From positions 5,442,403 through 5,506,402 of the forward strand of contig NC_033629.1 of assembly GCF_001540865.1 (NCBI RefSeq): 64,000 nucleotides of DNA, given 5' to 3'. The notes beneath the pieces are model-generated. The model had not been told where the DNA came from and did no database searches. It was given only the letters and a program-made list of their open reading frames with translations. How positions within the stretch are numbered: position 1 is the first letter of the stretch; the number at the start of each line of letters is the position of its first letter. Source of the DNA: Ananas comosus (lineage: Eukaryota; Streptophyta; Magnoliopsida; Poales; Bromeliaceae). Made by a program: the position numbers and the translations under genes. Positions 11,135-22,961 of this stretch are shown here, in pieces.

Positions 11135-12240
11135 GTGTGGATCTCCACTCTGTTTCTCTCGATCCTATCCAACAGAGTGGGCTGCAAAACCAAAGACATC
11201 AGTCTCGCAGTAGATCCAGGGGACATTATCTTGAGCCTCAGCCGCTGCAGCTCCTCAAGTAACGGCCTCTGCTGTGTGATCATCAAACTCAAGCTCCGCA
11301 CTGCCTTCCTGCTCAACGCATCTGCCACCACATTCACCTTGCCGGGATGATACTGAATACTAACGTCATAGTCCTTCAGTAACTCCAACCACCGGCGCTG
11401 CCTCAGGTTCAGCTCCCTCTGGGTTAACAGATACTTGAGACTCTTATGGTCGGTGAAAACCTCGCAGTGCTCGCCATACAAGTAATGCCGCCACAACTTC
11501 AACGCAAAGACTACCGCGGCAAGTTCCAAGTCATGTATAGGTTAATTCTTCTCATAATCCTTTAACTGCCGTGAAGTATAAGCAATTACCCTACCATGCT
11601 GTATCAGCACACAGCCTAGCCCACTGTGCGATGCATCACTGTAAATCACAAATCCTTCCCCCATCACAAGAAGGGCAAGGATAGGAGCTGACATCAATCT
11701 CTGTCTCAACTCATCAAAGCTCCTCTGACAGTCCTCACTCCATACAAAACGAATCCCCTTTCGAGTCAATCGAGTGAGGGGTGTGAAAAGTTTCGCAAAG
11801 CCTTCCACAAACCGACGGTAATACCCTGCCAGTCCCAGAAAACTCCTCACCTCAGCCACCGTCGTCGGTCTAGGCCAACCCCGAATAGAATCAATCTTTT
11901 TCGGGTCCACTGCTACTCCCTCCGCAGAAATCACATGGCCTAAGAAAGCAACCTCCCGTAACCAGAACTCGCACTTCTTTAACTTGGCATACAACTTCTT
12001 CTCTCGCAGAAGTTGTAGCACAATCCTCAAGTGCTCCTCATGCTCGGCATTGCTCCGCGAGTATAGCAAAATATCATCGCTGAAGACTACTACAAATCTA
12101 TCCAAGAACGGCTTGAACACCCTGTTCATCAAATCCATGAAGGCGGCAGGGGCATTCGTCAATCCAAAAGGCATCACAGTAAACTCATAATGCCCGTACC
12201 GAGTCCGAAAAGCCGTCTTGGGAACATTCTCGGCCCTCAC
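11110..12240 (-). pseudogene. Gypsy reverse transcriptase core and RNase H
   Basis: The RT palm reads [20 protein letters not shown], then [14 protein letters not shown] and the catalytic motif FSDDILLYS, with both aspartates kept. It continues through the thumb ([15 protein letters not shown]) into RNase H ([39 protein letters not shown]). A stop at 11542 separates two pieces, 12240-11542 and 11529-11110. The RT N-terminus is in the upstream entry. Confidence 0.9.
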
Positions 12241-12300
12241 CCTCAGCTGGTGGTAACCGGACTGGAAATCAATTTTCGAGAAGACACAAGATCCTTGCAG

Positions 12301-13164
12301 CTAATCAAACAGATCATCGATGCGCGGCAAAGGATACTTGTTCTTGATGGTCACCTTATTCAGCTCCCGATAATCCACACATAACCTGAGCGAACCATCC
12401 TTCTTCTTTACAAATAACACCGGCGCTTCCCAAGGCGATATACTGGGCCTTACATATCCCTTATCCATCAGATCCTGAAGCTGCGCCTTTAGCTCTCTCA
12501 GCTCCGCTGGTGCTATTCGATAAGGTACCTTTGAGATTGGTGCAGTTCCAGAAACTACATCAATCACAAACTCAATCTCCCTCTCCGGTGGCATCGTCGT
12601 CAACTCTGGGGGAAACACATCCGGAAACTCTCGAACTATAGGGATATCCTCGAGTCCCGGTGCCGCCGTAGGTACCTCTACAACTGTCGCTAGAAAAGCG
12701 ATACAACCACTACTCAGCATCTGTCGAGCCCTCGCTGAAGATATCCAGGTGGCAAACAACGTACTCCTGCAGCCTCTAAAAATAAACTCCTCCTGACCTG
12801 GCTCGCGGAACGTCACAGTCCTCGCTCCACAGTCGATAGTAGCATCGTACCACGCCAACCAATCCATATCGAGCACCACGTCAAAGTCCTGCAGCTGCCT
12901 TAACACCAACAAGTCTGCGGGCATGATCCAAGAGTCTAACTGCACCAGACATGACCAACAACACTCTGCAACATGTAAAACATGGTCGGGGATCTGCACC
13001 TCTCGTGCATGAGACAACACCCCTAATTGTAGACTATGCAACAATGCAAATGCTCGGCTAACAAAGGAATGCGATACACCGGTATCAAAAAGTGTACGAG
13101 CTCTAATGCCAGAAATCAGAATGATACCTGCCACCACTCGGTCTACTACTGAAGAGTCCTCCAC
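12301..13164 (-). pseudogene. Gypsy aspartic protease and RT N-terminus
   Basis: The retropepsin-like protease has the catalytic triad in [11 protein letters not shown] near residue 27 of this frame. It is followed by the linker with [10 protein letters not shown] and the RT fingers ([54 protein letters not shown]). The frame ends at a stop at 12301, directly before the conserved '[10 protein letters not shown]' stretch, which continues in the same frame. This is one continuous pol gene interrupted by a nonsense change. Confidence 0.9.
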
Positions 13165-13169
13165 CTGGA

Positions 13170-14544
13170 CTGCATAGACCCTGCCGCTCAGAGCTTGCTG
13201 TCACCGCTCGCCCTGACGCGGCACAGACGATCTGTCCTCCTGGCGGAAACTCGGTGCTGCTCCAAAAGACTGCGGAGGTCCTAGCTATGCTGATGCGATG
13301 GATGGTGCTGGTGATGCTGCTCGAGGACAAGCTGATCTCATATGCCCGGGCTGACCGCAACTGTAACACCTGTCCTCTCTCTGCTGGTACTGCCGGGGCC
13401 AGTGGGGTCCCCCGCAGATCACACACTGCGGTGTCCTCGGTGTCTGTCCCTGCTGACGGGATCCCCCAGAACGCTGACGTCCCGAAGACCCACGACCCTG
13501 AGAGCGCGATCATGGTGGTCTCGACGGACGCCTACCGCTCGACGGTCCTGCATCATCTGGAAAGGGGCGCTTCCGGTCCTGACTCTGCCCCACTGCCTGA
13601 GTCCTCTCCTGCAGCGACACCTCCCCTCTCTCTACCCATAAGGCCTGCTCTATGGATGCATCCAGGGTCCTCGACCTCTGCGCCCACACCAACCTGAAGA
13701 TATCGGGTTTCAGCCCCTGCTCAAACAGATAAACCCTGTGTGCCTCATCCCTGGCTACAAACGGCACACAATTCAGGAGTCGAGTAAACTCCCAAATGTA
13801 CTCCTACACTGGCCGATCCCCCTGCTGAATTCTTTTCAAATCCTCATCGAGCTTCTGTTTCACACTGTTGGAAAAATACATCCCAAACAGCATTCCACAG
13901 AACTCATCCCATCTCAGCTGCAACGCTACCAGTCCCTGATCTCGCCTCACTCTCCTCCTCTAGGCGTGTGTATCACCTGCCAAGCAATGGACTCCCAAAG
14001 ATACCTGCTCCCACTCAAGAATGAACAGATCCTCAAATAGCTTCTCCATCGCACTGACCCATCCCTCAACGACCCAGGCCTCAGTGCCACTGCCATCGAA
14101 GGTCGGCGGATCAAAACGGCGAAAACGAGCCAGCCTCTCGGTCATCCGCTCCTGCTCGGCCTCAATCATCTGTACCGGCCCTCTCGGAGGCACAACGGGT
14201 GCCACAGGAATCTCCACTGGCGGGGGCACAACTGCGGCTGGTGCTGCGGCTGGAGTAGTCGGAGGTGGAACCAACGGCTCTAATGCTCTCAGTACTGAGC
14301 CCTGTGGTGGAGCTACCCTCTCACACAACTTCTCCAACAACTCCCCCTGTCGCCTGGTCACCTCCGTCAAGGCAGTCAACTATGCACTCAAATCAGGAGG
14401 TGCACCCACCTCCAGTCGGGCCCTCTGCTCCACAACAGGGGGTGCACTCACCTCTGCTTGCTCTGGCATCTTAGAAGGTACAGCACGATCCTGAGTCAAC
14501 GGTGCACGATCTCGCGTAGACGGTCAACCTCGGCGACGATACAT
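13170..14544 (-). pseudogene. Gypsy gag (capsid and zinc knuckle)
   Basis: The probable start is ATG at 14544 (MYRRRG followed by a stop). The proline-rich N-terminus (14379-14150) leads into the capsid start (ERLARFRRFDPPTFDGSG, AMEKLFEDLFIL), a frame break near 13960, then EQGLKPDIFRLV (13767-13510). A CCHC zinc knuckle, CYSCGQPGHMRSAC, lies at about 13327-13368 in a further frame. A Tekay/Del-type gag. At least three stops or frameshifts rule out function. Confidence 0.85.
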
Positions 14545-14820
14545 AGCTGCAAGAAACAAAACGGGGTCAGATCAAACAAACACTCTCGACCCAATCAATG
14601 AAAGTCTAGAAGGCGGCCTCTGTTTCTCCTCAAAATTATGTCGTCTGCAGCCGACATGATTTTTCTGGACCGAAACAGAAACTCCTTCAATCACTCACTC
14701 CACTCTAGGAGTAATTAAAACAATTAATCATTGACTTTCGCGATAAATCACGCCTCTCGCGTCTTGCCTTCCTAAGGTTTTCCAAGCTTAGGTTTCCTAG
14801 GTCCCAACGACCTAATGCTA

Positions 14821-14833
14821 AGCTCTGATACCA
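14821..14833 (-). other. Primer-binding site, initiator-Met type
   Basis: On the minus strand this reads TGGTATCAGAGCT, the usual plant LTR-retrotransposon site complementary to the 3' end of initiator methionine tRNA. It lies 8 nt internal to the CA end of the right LTR and fixes element orientation: the TGTCACG-type end, read on the plus strand, is the 3' end of the LTR. Confidence 0.85.
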
Positions 14834-14841
14834 ACTTAATC

Positions 14842-14968
14842 TGTCACGCCTTGGATATCACGTTCCCCGGGCGCGCCGACATAATTCGCTTCGTATACAG
14901 GAAAAATTTCTTTGTATACGGCGGATTATGTCGGCGTGCCCGGGGAACGTGATATCCGGGACGTGACA
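14842..14968 (-). repeat. 127-bp near-palindromic 5' LTR remnant
   Basis: Both ends begin TGTCACG reading inward. The two arms (about 48 bp, GGATATCACGTTCCCCGGGC...) are nearly perfect inverted copies around a core of 'cgtatacaggaaaaatttc'. Compared with the 1.87-kb 3' LTR, this LTR lost its body and gained an inverted copy of its own inner end. The whole element therefore has an 84-bp terminal inverted repeat resembling a DNA transposon. Confidence 0.85.
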
Positions 14969-15765
14969 TCTAATTCAAAGACTGACGAATTAAATATCTG
15001 TCACTTTTTTTTCCTAAATTGCCCTCAAATAGTGAGTATCAAATTTCACTTTTTATATGCGTACCCTATCTCCTAATAACCGCTGCCCACATAATATCGT
15101 ATTATATTACAAATAATATTCCCAATCTACGTGCTTTCTAAATATTTTTTTTCTCACATGTAATCAGCTACCTAAATAATATCTAATCACGTAATTACCT
15201 TCCGCATTTATAATATTTAATTTTTTTTTAAAGGTGAATATATAAAAAATATCTCAATTTTATCTACTAATATTTAAAATATGAGAAATGTTTCAATAAA
15301 ATATAACATATGAATTTACAATTTAAGAATTTAAATTTGCAAATAAATATAATTCACAAATTTATATTGATTTGAAATAATTATTAAAATAGTTGTTGAT
15401 AACCTTTTTTTAGTAGGAAAAAATATTGCATTTTATTTGCGAGAACAGAAAAAAATTTATACTTATCCAAATTTTTGTCAACCGAAATATATCTCTTGTA
15501 GAATAATTTTCACAAGCGCCCCATAAAAGAATATTTCATACTCATCAAAAAATGAAAATCTCTACGCAACACGCATGAAAATATTTAATAGCTACTATTT
15601 CTCAATTAACTAACTAAAAAAAATTAGCATTGAAAAATAGAATAATTTAAATAAGCTTATCAAATCAACTTTAAATTTTAAATTTGGTTCATAATTTCAA
15701 ATATAAATTAATAGTATAATTAAAAATTTGAAATTAATTAAAATTTTAATATTTGGGTGTGTAAA

Positions 15766-15903
15766 CGGTATTTCAAATCAAAAATAATTAATTAATTTGA
15801 AAATATATCAAATTTAAAAATTAGATGGGATGATCGGTATTTCAAATCAAAAATAATCAATTAATTTGAAAATATATCAAATTTAAAAATTAGATGGGAT
15901 GAT
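15766..15903. repeat. 69-bp tandem duplication
   Basis: Two adjacent copies (15766-15834 and 15835-15903), starting cggtatttcaaatcaaaaat, are nearly identical. They lie in the right half of the Helitron. Confidence 0.9.
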
Positions 15904-16277
15904 AAATAAATCAATGCCTTTAATAATTATTTATATTTAAATTATGAATTCTGAGTTTTGTTCATAAATTTAAATCTAAACTCTTTAATTCAAAATTTAG
16001 AATTAATTCAAATTTTTAAAATTTGGATACACATAAAAAATTAATTGATAAATAAATTTATAACACAAATAAATATTTTAATTTAAAATATAAATTTGAT
16101 TTAATTAAATGCGACGTGTATCGCACGTGTTCTATAGCTAGTATACCAAAAAGATGAAGGAATGGACAATAGAATACTTGCAATATTTTCATTTCAAGTA
16201 ATTACTTGACAATAGAAAAGTAAAGTTTTAAAACAACTTTTTTGCTGCTTTCAAATTTCTTTATATAATTTTTATAT

Positions 16278-16711
16278 GGGTTTTATTTGTAATTAGCCTC
16301 CTGAAAAAAATTATTTTAAAAATATCTCCAACAAATTTAAATTTGTAAAAATGGTCCTGGCCCTGCCACGTAGGCGCCCGTCAGCGCCATGCGGGCTGAG
16401 CTGGGCCAGGTAGTTAAGTTAAACGCAGTGAACCATTCACCGTGTTTAGACACGGTGAAGACACGTTGAATGGTTCACCGTGTCTGGAGAAAGGGAAGGG
16501 AAAGAAAAAATATACGTATTATGAAAAAGATAAGTATGAAACATAATGAACTATTCATTGTATTCCGTATTCAACTTAACACCCCAACCCATCCACATGG
16601 CGTTTATGTGGCGCCTGCGTGGCAAGGTCAGAACTATTTTTATAAATTTAAATTTGTTGAGATTATTTTTAAAATAAATTGTTTTCAGAGGGCTAATAGC
16701 AAAAAAAATTC
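16278..16711. mobile_element. MULE-type MITE (9-bp TSD)
   Basis: The 9-bp TSD tttttatat flanks it (16269-16277 and 16712-16720). The terminal inverted repeats are about 105 bp, with the words 'ttagcctcctgaaa' / 'ttagccctctgaaa', 'aacaaatttaaattt' and 'tgccacg(t/c)aggcgcc' appearing in both arms. The centre contains smaller palindromes around caccgtgtttagacacggtg. No transposase. The ORF at 16470-16841 runs through the arm and is not a gene. Confidence 0.85.
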
Positions 16712-16720
16712 TTTTTATAT

Positions 16721-18480
16721 AGTTTGTTTTGGCCATTTAACTCTTGCCCGAGTATTCCAACTAACATTATTCTTTTATATTTTAATTATAACTAAATCTT
16801 TTGATATTTATTTGCTGTTTCAATTAAGCATCTTCCATTAAAAAGTCCCTGCAAATCAGACGTAAAGTATTATAGGCCAAGATTTAGGGAGTGTTTGGCT
16901 TTCCGAAAAAAGTTCAAAAAATAGTTTTTTGCCTAGAAAATTGCTTTTCATATGTTTGAAGCAGTTTTTTTGAAAAACATTTTTTTTAAAAAATTTATAG
17001 CAAACTGATATTTTTTACTTTTCAAATTTATATTTGAAAAACAAAAACTAAAGTTTTTTTTAAGAAATCAATTACCAGGCAACCGGAAGGAAGACGATTC
17101 TAGAGAAAAGTGACAACAATGAAGTAATTAACCATTTTCTTTCACTATTGTAAAGAATTTTCCAATCTAAGCTATCAAACAATTATTGAGAATGGACAAC
17201 TCTTTATTATCTAAAAGACTTGTCTATAGACTGATTAAAAAGACACTAAATTAGCTGTAAATCGTATTCGACATCAATAACAATAGAAAATCTGAGGTTC
17301 AATAAAGATTTTGGCGAAAAACAAAACCAAACAAAAAATTAGAAAGAAAACAAAACAAAAAAAAAATGGTTAAAAAAAGATTAATTTAAACTCATGAGTA
17401 ATTTTATTAAATATAATAGTTTTATTCAGATTTTTACAAATAAAGCCAGAATAATTAAGAAATAATGACTAATAGAGTTATCAAATTTAAGAAGATAAAC
17501 TTAAATAACTTTAACAAATTTAAATTAAAAAAACTGTAAATTAAGAAGGTATCAATAAAAAAAAAATTATAAATTGACAAGTCCATCTCACAATGACTCA
17601 TAGGTGAGAGAGTCTCCCTAAATTTTACCTAAAAAAATTCCAATTCCAAGTGTACAAAGATAAATTTATCAAACCAACATTACCAATCTGCAATAAAAAA
17701 AAAAAAAGAACTGGCCGTATTTGCGTAATTTGTTAAGAATTTGATGGTTGACATCTGAGATCCGTTCGAAACAATTTATTTATTAAAAAATGAACATTTA
17801 AAGTTTACATCTTATTAGAGTAACCTTAGTTTCTTCTTAAAAGAAATGAACACTTGAGGGTACATCTTGGAGTAACCCATAACAACAGCAACAAGTAAAC
17901 CAATCCAAACCAACCCATGTAATGTAAATAAAACAAAATAATAAACAAAGTTTTCCATTTCCAATAATGAGTATGAGTTGGCTAAACAGGTTAGTTATTG
18001 TTGCATGGACTCCTCCTAACCCCCCTACTCCCACCACTCCCAGAGCCCATCTCCTCTCATGTGGGGGGGAGGGAATGCCCCTTCATCTCCCTCATTTAAT
18101 GCCAACATTGTGGGTGCAGTTACCAAGGGCCCAGATCCAAGATAACCGTTTTCATTACCACCCCCCTCTCCCCCCATTATTTCCCATTTTCACGACACCA
18201 TAATTAATCAATTGATAATAAAGTTTTATAGGATTTGCTTGTTTTGTTTTATGAATACGGTGACAAAGTTCACGAGAATAGTAATAGTTTAATTCAGGAG
18301 TAAAATGGTAATAATCATAACTAGTGCAGAGAAAACTGATAGGAAAGTGGTGCCGTGTGGAATGTGTAAAATGTTGTACAAGTTTCGAAACGGACAGAGA
18401 GCATCACATATCACATAATAATAAGTTATATACTAAGCCCCTGTTCTCTTATGTCCGTCCTACTGCTCGTTAAGCTCTTT
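16721..18480. other. Upstream flank of the DUF868 gene
   Basis: AT-rich intergenic DNA. A MITE-like edge, 'gggagtgtttggctttcc', lies near 16887, but I found no matching right end. A pyrimidine/C-rich block (18008-18190) precedes the leader. No convincing TATA box stands out and I see no coding sequence. Confidence 0.4.
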
Positions 18481-18764
18481 TAATTTTTTCCCTAAGCACT
18501 CTTTCTCGGGATCATCTTTGCTGTCTCAAGAGTTTTTTTTTTTTTTTATTATAATAATTTTTTTTTTTTTTTGGGTTGATAATAAAAGAGAGCCAAGTTG
18601 TTATGACCTGCACTTGTTGTTGTTGTTGTTGTTCCTCCTCTTTCTGCTTTCTCTCATTAGCCACTGGTGGCGAGGGGTGAGTTGGATTGGAGGGGCATCA
18701 TCTGACAGTGTAACCGGTGCCTCTTTGTCTTCTTTGCCAGGGAGAGGACACCATTTTCCCATTT

Positions 18765-18805
<41 letters not shown>

Positions 18806-19406
18806 TTTCTCTGCTTTTTTGTGTGTGTGTGTACTGGCCACATTCTCCAATCCGGTTTCTGGTTTTTGAGGAGGCCTCGTGATCTCTTTGGGATACTAAA
18901 AAAGAAGAAAAAAAGGAAAGAAAGAAAGGAAAAGAAAGAAAAAAAAAAGGAAACTGCCCAAGTATTGATTTTGGACTTGTTCTACCCACAGATGCTGTTG
19001 GGTGCAGAGTTTTGGGAGGTGGGTTCTTGAGTTCTCGGCACAATGAGGTAGGAGGGTCTCCATCTCCTCCTCCTCCTCCTCCTCCTCCTCTTCTTCTTCT
19101 AACTTTTCTTTCTAAAAACTTGGGTGTTTTTTCATTGATGAATCTGTGAAGACCCAGTTTGGTGGTTTCCTTCTTGATCGGCTGTTGTTGTTGTTGTTGT
19201 TGTTGTGGGCTTCTTCTTCTTGATTCCCTGACATTGCATCTGGGTTGAACCCATTCAAGCTCTTCTGTGAGTGAGTGCAAATATTTGTGACACTAAAACC
19301 CTCCCGATCCCCCTCTCATCTGCATCTGCATCTGCAGTAGAAGGGAGCTGCGCGCATCCTATTCGACGAAAAGCCGGAGAGAGGAGGTTTGATCATTGCA
19401 ATCAGG
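18480..19406 (+). promoter_or_regulatory. Probable 5' leader of the DUF868 gene with an intron
   Basis: The leader is rich in CT (18769-18803 is an uninterrupted CT run), TTG and CTC microsatellites, as is common in plant 5' UTRs. A good donor, ATGAG|GTAGGA (GT at 19048), and an acceptor after a pyrimidine-rich stretch, TCTGCAG| (ending 19337), delimit a possible 290-bp 5'-UTR intron containing CTC and TTG repeats. The second exon would carry 69 nt before the start codon. The transcription start is not determinable from sequence; 18480 is a guess. Confidence 0.45.
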
Positions 19407-20285
19407 ATGAGGGATTTCCCTTCTTGCTTCGGCGAGAGCGGAGTTCAGGTCGCCGACGCCTCGTCGGGCGGCGCGGCGGCGAGCAAAGCACATCAGAATC
19501 TGGTGACTTGCCTCTACCGGACCCAATTCTCCGGCCGATCCTGCGTGATCACCCTTGCCTGGAGCAAGAACCTGATGGGGCAGGGCCTCAGCATTGAAAT
19601 CGAGGATTCGCCTTCCGGCCGCTGCTTGTGCAAGGTCGAGATTAAGCCGTGGCTCTTCTCGAAAAGGAAAGGCTCCAAGGGCTTAGAGGCCGAGAATGGC
19701 AAAGTTGAGATCTTTTGGGACCTCTCGGCCGCCAAGTTCGGACCCGGGCCTGAGCCGTTGGAAAATTTCTACGTAGCCGTGATCTTCGATCTCGAGATGG
19801 TCCTCTTGCTCGGCGATCTCACAAAGGAGGCGTACCGTAAAACCGGCGCGAGCCCTCCTCCTTCAAATGCTTCTTTTATCGCCAAGAGAGAGCATGTATA
19901 CGGAAAGAAAGTGTACTATGCGAAGGCGCAGTTCTGCAATAATGGCCAATCCCATGATCTTGCGATCGAGTGCGATACAGCCGGACTGAAAGACCCGTGC
20001 CTCGAGATTCGCGTCGACAAGAAGCGGGTGATGCAGGTGAAGCGGCTGGCGTGGAAGTTCAGGGGGAACCAGACGATCTTAGTCGATGGTTTCCCCGTGG
20101 AGGTGTTCTGGGACGTGCACAATTGGCTCTTCGGATCTCCTTCCGGGAGTGCGGTGTTCATGTTTCAGACGTGCCAGTCTGCCGAGAAGCTGCTGTCATG
20201 GTCATCTTCTCAAATTTTCGGAGATTCCCAACCACAAGGGGCTCTTGGTTTTTCTTTGATATTATATGCGTGGAAGAATGAGTAG
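19407..20285 (+). CDS. DUF868-family protein
   Basis: A single-exon CDS of 292 codons starts MRDFPSCFGESGVQVAD and ends LGFSLILYAWKNE, the hallmark start and end of this plant-specific family. The length is normal for the family (about 280-300 residues) and all blocks are intact: NLVTCLYRTQFSGRSCVIT, KVEIKPWLFSKRKGSK, VEIFWDLSAAKFGPGPEP, YFAV-like YVAVIFDLEMVLLLGDL, VFWDVHNWLFG. I chose ATG 19407 over an upstream in-frame TTG because it matches the conserved MRDFPSC start. No signal peptide or membrane segment is evident. The molecular function is unknown. GC is high relative to the surroundings, consistent with a monocot coding exon. This is the only complete host gene in the window. Confidence 0.95.
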   Translation: MRDFPSCFGESGVQVADASSGGAAASKAHQNLVTCLYRTQFSGRSCVITLAWSKNLMGQGLSIEIEDSPSGRCLCKVEIKPWLFSKRKGSKGLEAENGKVEIFWDLSAAKFGPGPEPLENFYVAVIFDLEMVLLLGDLTKEAYRKTGASPPPSNASFIAKREHVYGKKVYYAKAQFCNNGQSHDLAIECDTAGLKDPCLEIRVDKKRVMQVKRLAWKFRGNQTILVDGFPVEVFWDVHNWLFGSPSGSAVFMFQTCQSAEKLLSWSSSQIFGDSQPQGALGFSLILYAWKNE

Positions 20286-22952
20286 GTGTATACGGGAGGA
20301 TTCTTGATATATGCGATTTCTCCTGTGAGTGCTAACAAGATGTTTTAGTGAGTGATTTGTTTTGAAAATGTGCTTGAGGCTTCGCTCCTTTTTCCCCCCC
20401 CCCTTTTTTCTTTACCATCTCTTCTAAATTGATCTGTTCCAATAGATTGGCAACATTTTCTGAATTTGAATTGGTCTACTACTTTAGCTTGTATCTAGTT
20501 GAATAGGTTTTAAAGATTGCAGTGCCCTCAGAAACAAGTATATATGTTTTTATGGAAACTGAATGGAAGATTAATACAGAAATTGTGTGATGAAGCTGAG
20601 TCTGGAAAGACGATGATTTTTTTCTTTTCGTTCTTCGTTCTTTCTGACTGACTTGTCATTGCACCTCACTGCTGTAACTATCTGAGCTGTTGTATTTAGA
20701 ACTTGTGTCTTATCTAATTCACTCTCCACATGGTGTTCTTAGTTGCTACATCGTAGCCAAATATTGCCTCTTTTCTTGACAGTGTGAGGAATGATAAACT
20801 GATTCCTGTAGCATCATGACTCTGCACATTAATGTGCTCTGGTGCTGATACCCTGTTTAAGTAACCCCACTTTGCTGAGAATGAAGGTTCGTCGTGAATG
20901 GATCTATCAAGGTTTACCAATTGTCCTTCCATTCTTTGAACTTCTGTTCGCTCTCTTTTCCTCAAAGGTTTATTAAAAATGTCTCTCCTATGTAGGAGCG
21001 TAGATGATTATTATGGAAATTCTGGACTGTGAAACTGCTACTTGAGTGAATTGGATGTCGACCAACTGTTTCCCTGCAGGTTAGTGGAATTTATAATCTT
21101 CCTTTCATGTAGCAGTGCTGGTGATATTCAATAATTGTTTGTTATATGCTTTTCCATAAACAACCTACTTGATATGTATGGCTAGTCCTGCTTTCTATTT
21201 GGCTAATAGGCTGACACATTCTTTTCGATGGTATTTTGAATATTCTCAAGGTTCTAGTTTTACTAAGATATGACAATGATATAAGCAGATATCAGGACCA
21301 AAGGAACAAATTATAGTCTTTTTCTTTTTTTTCCCCTAACATAACTCATATATCTTATTTCTCTGAATTTCAGTTATTCTGAAAGCCATAAAAGTATTTA
21401 TTGTATTATGAACTTCTTCAGAATTATTTGTCTTGATTAGCTCTGGATACAGTGATACACTTTCTTCTAAGTTACTACCAATGTCCCGTCAATTTAGCAA
21501 TTACTGTTCTTGTTTAGCTTATCCAATTTATAACTTGTTTAGTCCACACGAAAGTGTTTTGTTGAAATTTTTATTAGTGTTCGATGTTTGCGTGGCAGTG
21601 AGGCAGTAACATTCTTCATATCCTGTTCCCTTACACAAAACTAAATTGTTTCCTCACGAATTCATGCTAGTTCTCTGAATCGAGCAGTCTGTACCTTAAT
21701 GCAAATTGTCTCAAGTTTCTTTTTTTCCATAATTTGGGAAGAATGTCATCCGCTGATGGTAATATGGTATACTCTTTGTTTCAATAATTCAGCCACTGTT
21801 ATCTTTAGAACAAAGGGAATGATCAGGGGCTGCACAGTCATAACAGTAAGTCCCATGATCATGCTGGCAATGGCATTAAGTTAATGCTATTAGCAAAAGC
21901 ATAAGTGACATTGCAAAGAACTCGTTAACTAAATATGAATATGATGATATTTAATAGGAAACGATAGTCAGCAGGAAGGAAAAATAGGTGTCAAGCGCAC
22001 ATAATGAATAGGAATACATCTTCGATTCTCATACTAGATACTGTGTGAAAGACTGCTAGTAAAACTCATTCTAAGGGTGTTGGCATGAGGTTACTCTGTG
22101 TGTTGGCGCAATGCATGCTGTAAAATGGCAATTCAATATTCACTGTTGCTTATAAATTACTGATTTTGGGATTTCTTTATCCTTTTTTTAAAAATATTTA
22201 AATCCTTTGGTCCAAAAAGAAACTAAGTGAACAAATTTCCAAGAAATTAAATGTTTGTTCATCTTTGTAATCTCAATAACTTTAACATATGTTGTTGTTA
22301 CGTGCTCTTTACATTACATGTTGCAGTGGACACGACCAGCTAGGTTTATAAAGTATGCTTGTGTTGTCTTATCTCTTTCCACCAAGTTTTGACAGATAAA
22401 GGTGCTTATTGACAGCTTCTATGTGGCACCTTAGACCTCAAATGTAGAACTGGTAAATAATGATAGATTAGCCATCTAGGTAAGCAGTGGAAACCAAGAA
22501 GTGAAAATGGCGATTTCTACAGAAATTTTAAGATAACATGCTTGAAGAAAATTGTCATGGTACTATGAATCTTAAGGAATCGAAAGATAAGACCTCAAAG
22601 TGGGTTGAACAAAAGAAAATTAATTTGGCTAGTTAGTCTAGGTATTGGGTGGAAAAGTAACCCTTTGGAATTGAAGCTTTGACTGAAAAGAAAGCAAATT
22701 TACTGTTCCGTAAGTGGTACATTGGCTGTAGAGAATGATCAAGTGATTGATTGGAGGAATCATGTAGTGCAACAATGTGAACTTTTCAAGCACATATAAA
22801 TGACTTTTATCCTGAAATGCTTCTGGCTTTATATTTTCAGAAAGAATATGCATCATTTTCTTCTTCTCTTTTCCCATAAAACTTGCTAGTTTCTAAATTA
22901 TTTTATCTTTCGGCATGCGTATTAGTTTTTATGTTTTGTCAATGTATCATTA
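20286..22952 (+). other. 3' UTR and downstream intergenic DNA
   Basis: The first 300-450 nt are presumably 3' UTR. The rest is AT-rich, with no frame resembling a known protein and no terminal repeats I could pair. ORFs at 20714-20965, 21699-21884 and 22638-22877 look random. Confidence 0.4.
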
Positions 22953-22961
22953 TTCATTTAT

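Larger units (their letters stand above)
7827..14968 (-). mobile_element. Ty3/gypsy chromovirus (Tekay/Del-like), decayed
   Basis: The TSD is tctaa (7822-7826 and 14969-14973). Coding is on the minus strand in the order gag, protease, RT, RNase H, integrase, chromodomain (14544 to 9741). A methionine-initiator-type primer-binding site lies next to the right LTR. The left (3') LTR is 7827-9692. The right (5') LTR is reduced to a 127-bp near-palindrome (14842-14968). The reading frame is broken by several stops and frameshifts, so the element is dead. It sits inside a Helitron. Confidence 0.9.
7635..16141 (+). mobile_element. Non-autonomous Helitron split by a gypsy element
   Basis: The 5' end TCTATACTACTTAC (7635, preceded by A) is typical of plant Helitrons. 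The 3' end has a stem ACGTG / CACGT (16114-16128) followed by CTAG (16138-16141) and a host T. There are no TSDs or terminal inverted repeats, as expected for rolling-circle elements inserting between A and T. Removing the nested gypsy element (7827-14968) and its TSD leaves about 1.4 kb of AT-rich, non-coding Helitron, including a 69-bp tandem duplication. No Rep/helicase is present, so it depended on another Helitron. Confidence 0.75.

Noticed and set aside
14021..14494. 157-codon Gly/Thr-rich open frame on the plus strand
   Set aside because: It is the reverse complement of the proline/alanine-rich gag N-terminus.
18518..19280. Open frames of 170 and 207 codons upstream of the DUF868 gene
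   Set aside because: They are made of CT, CTC and TTG microsatellites and poly-T/A and fit a 5' leader better than protein.
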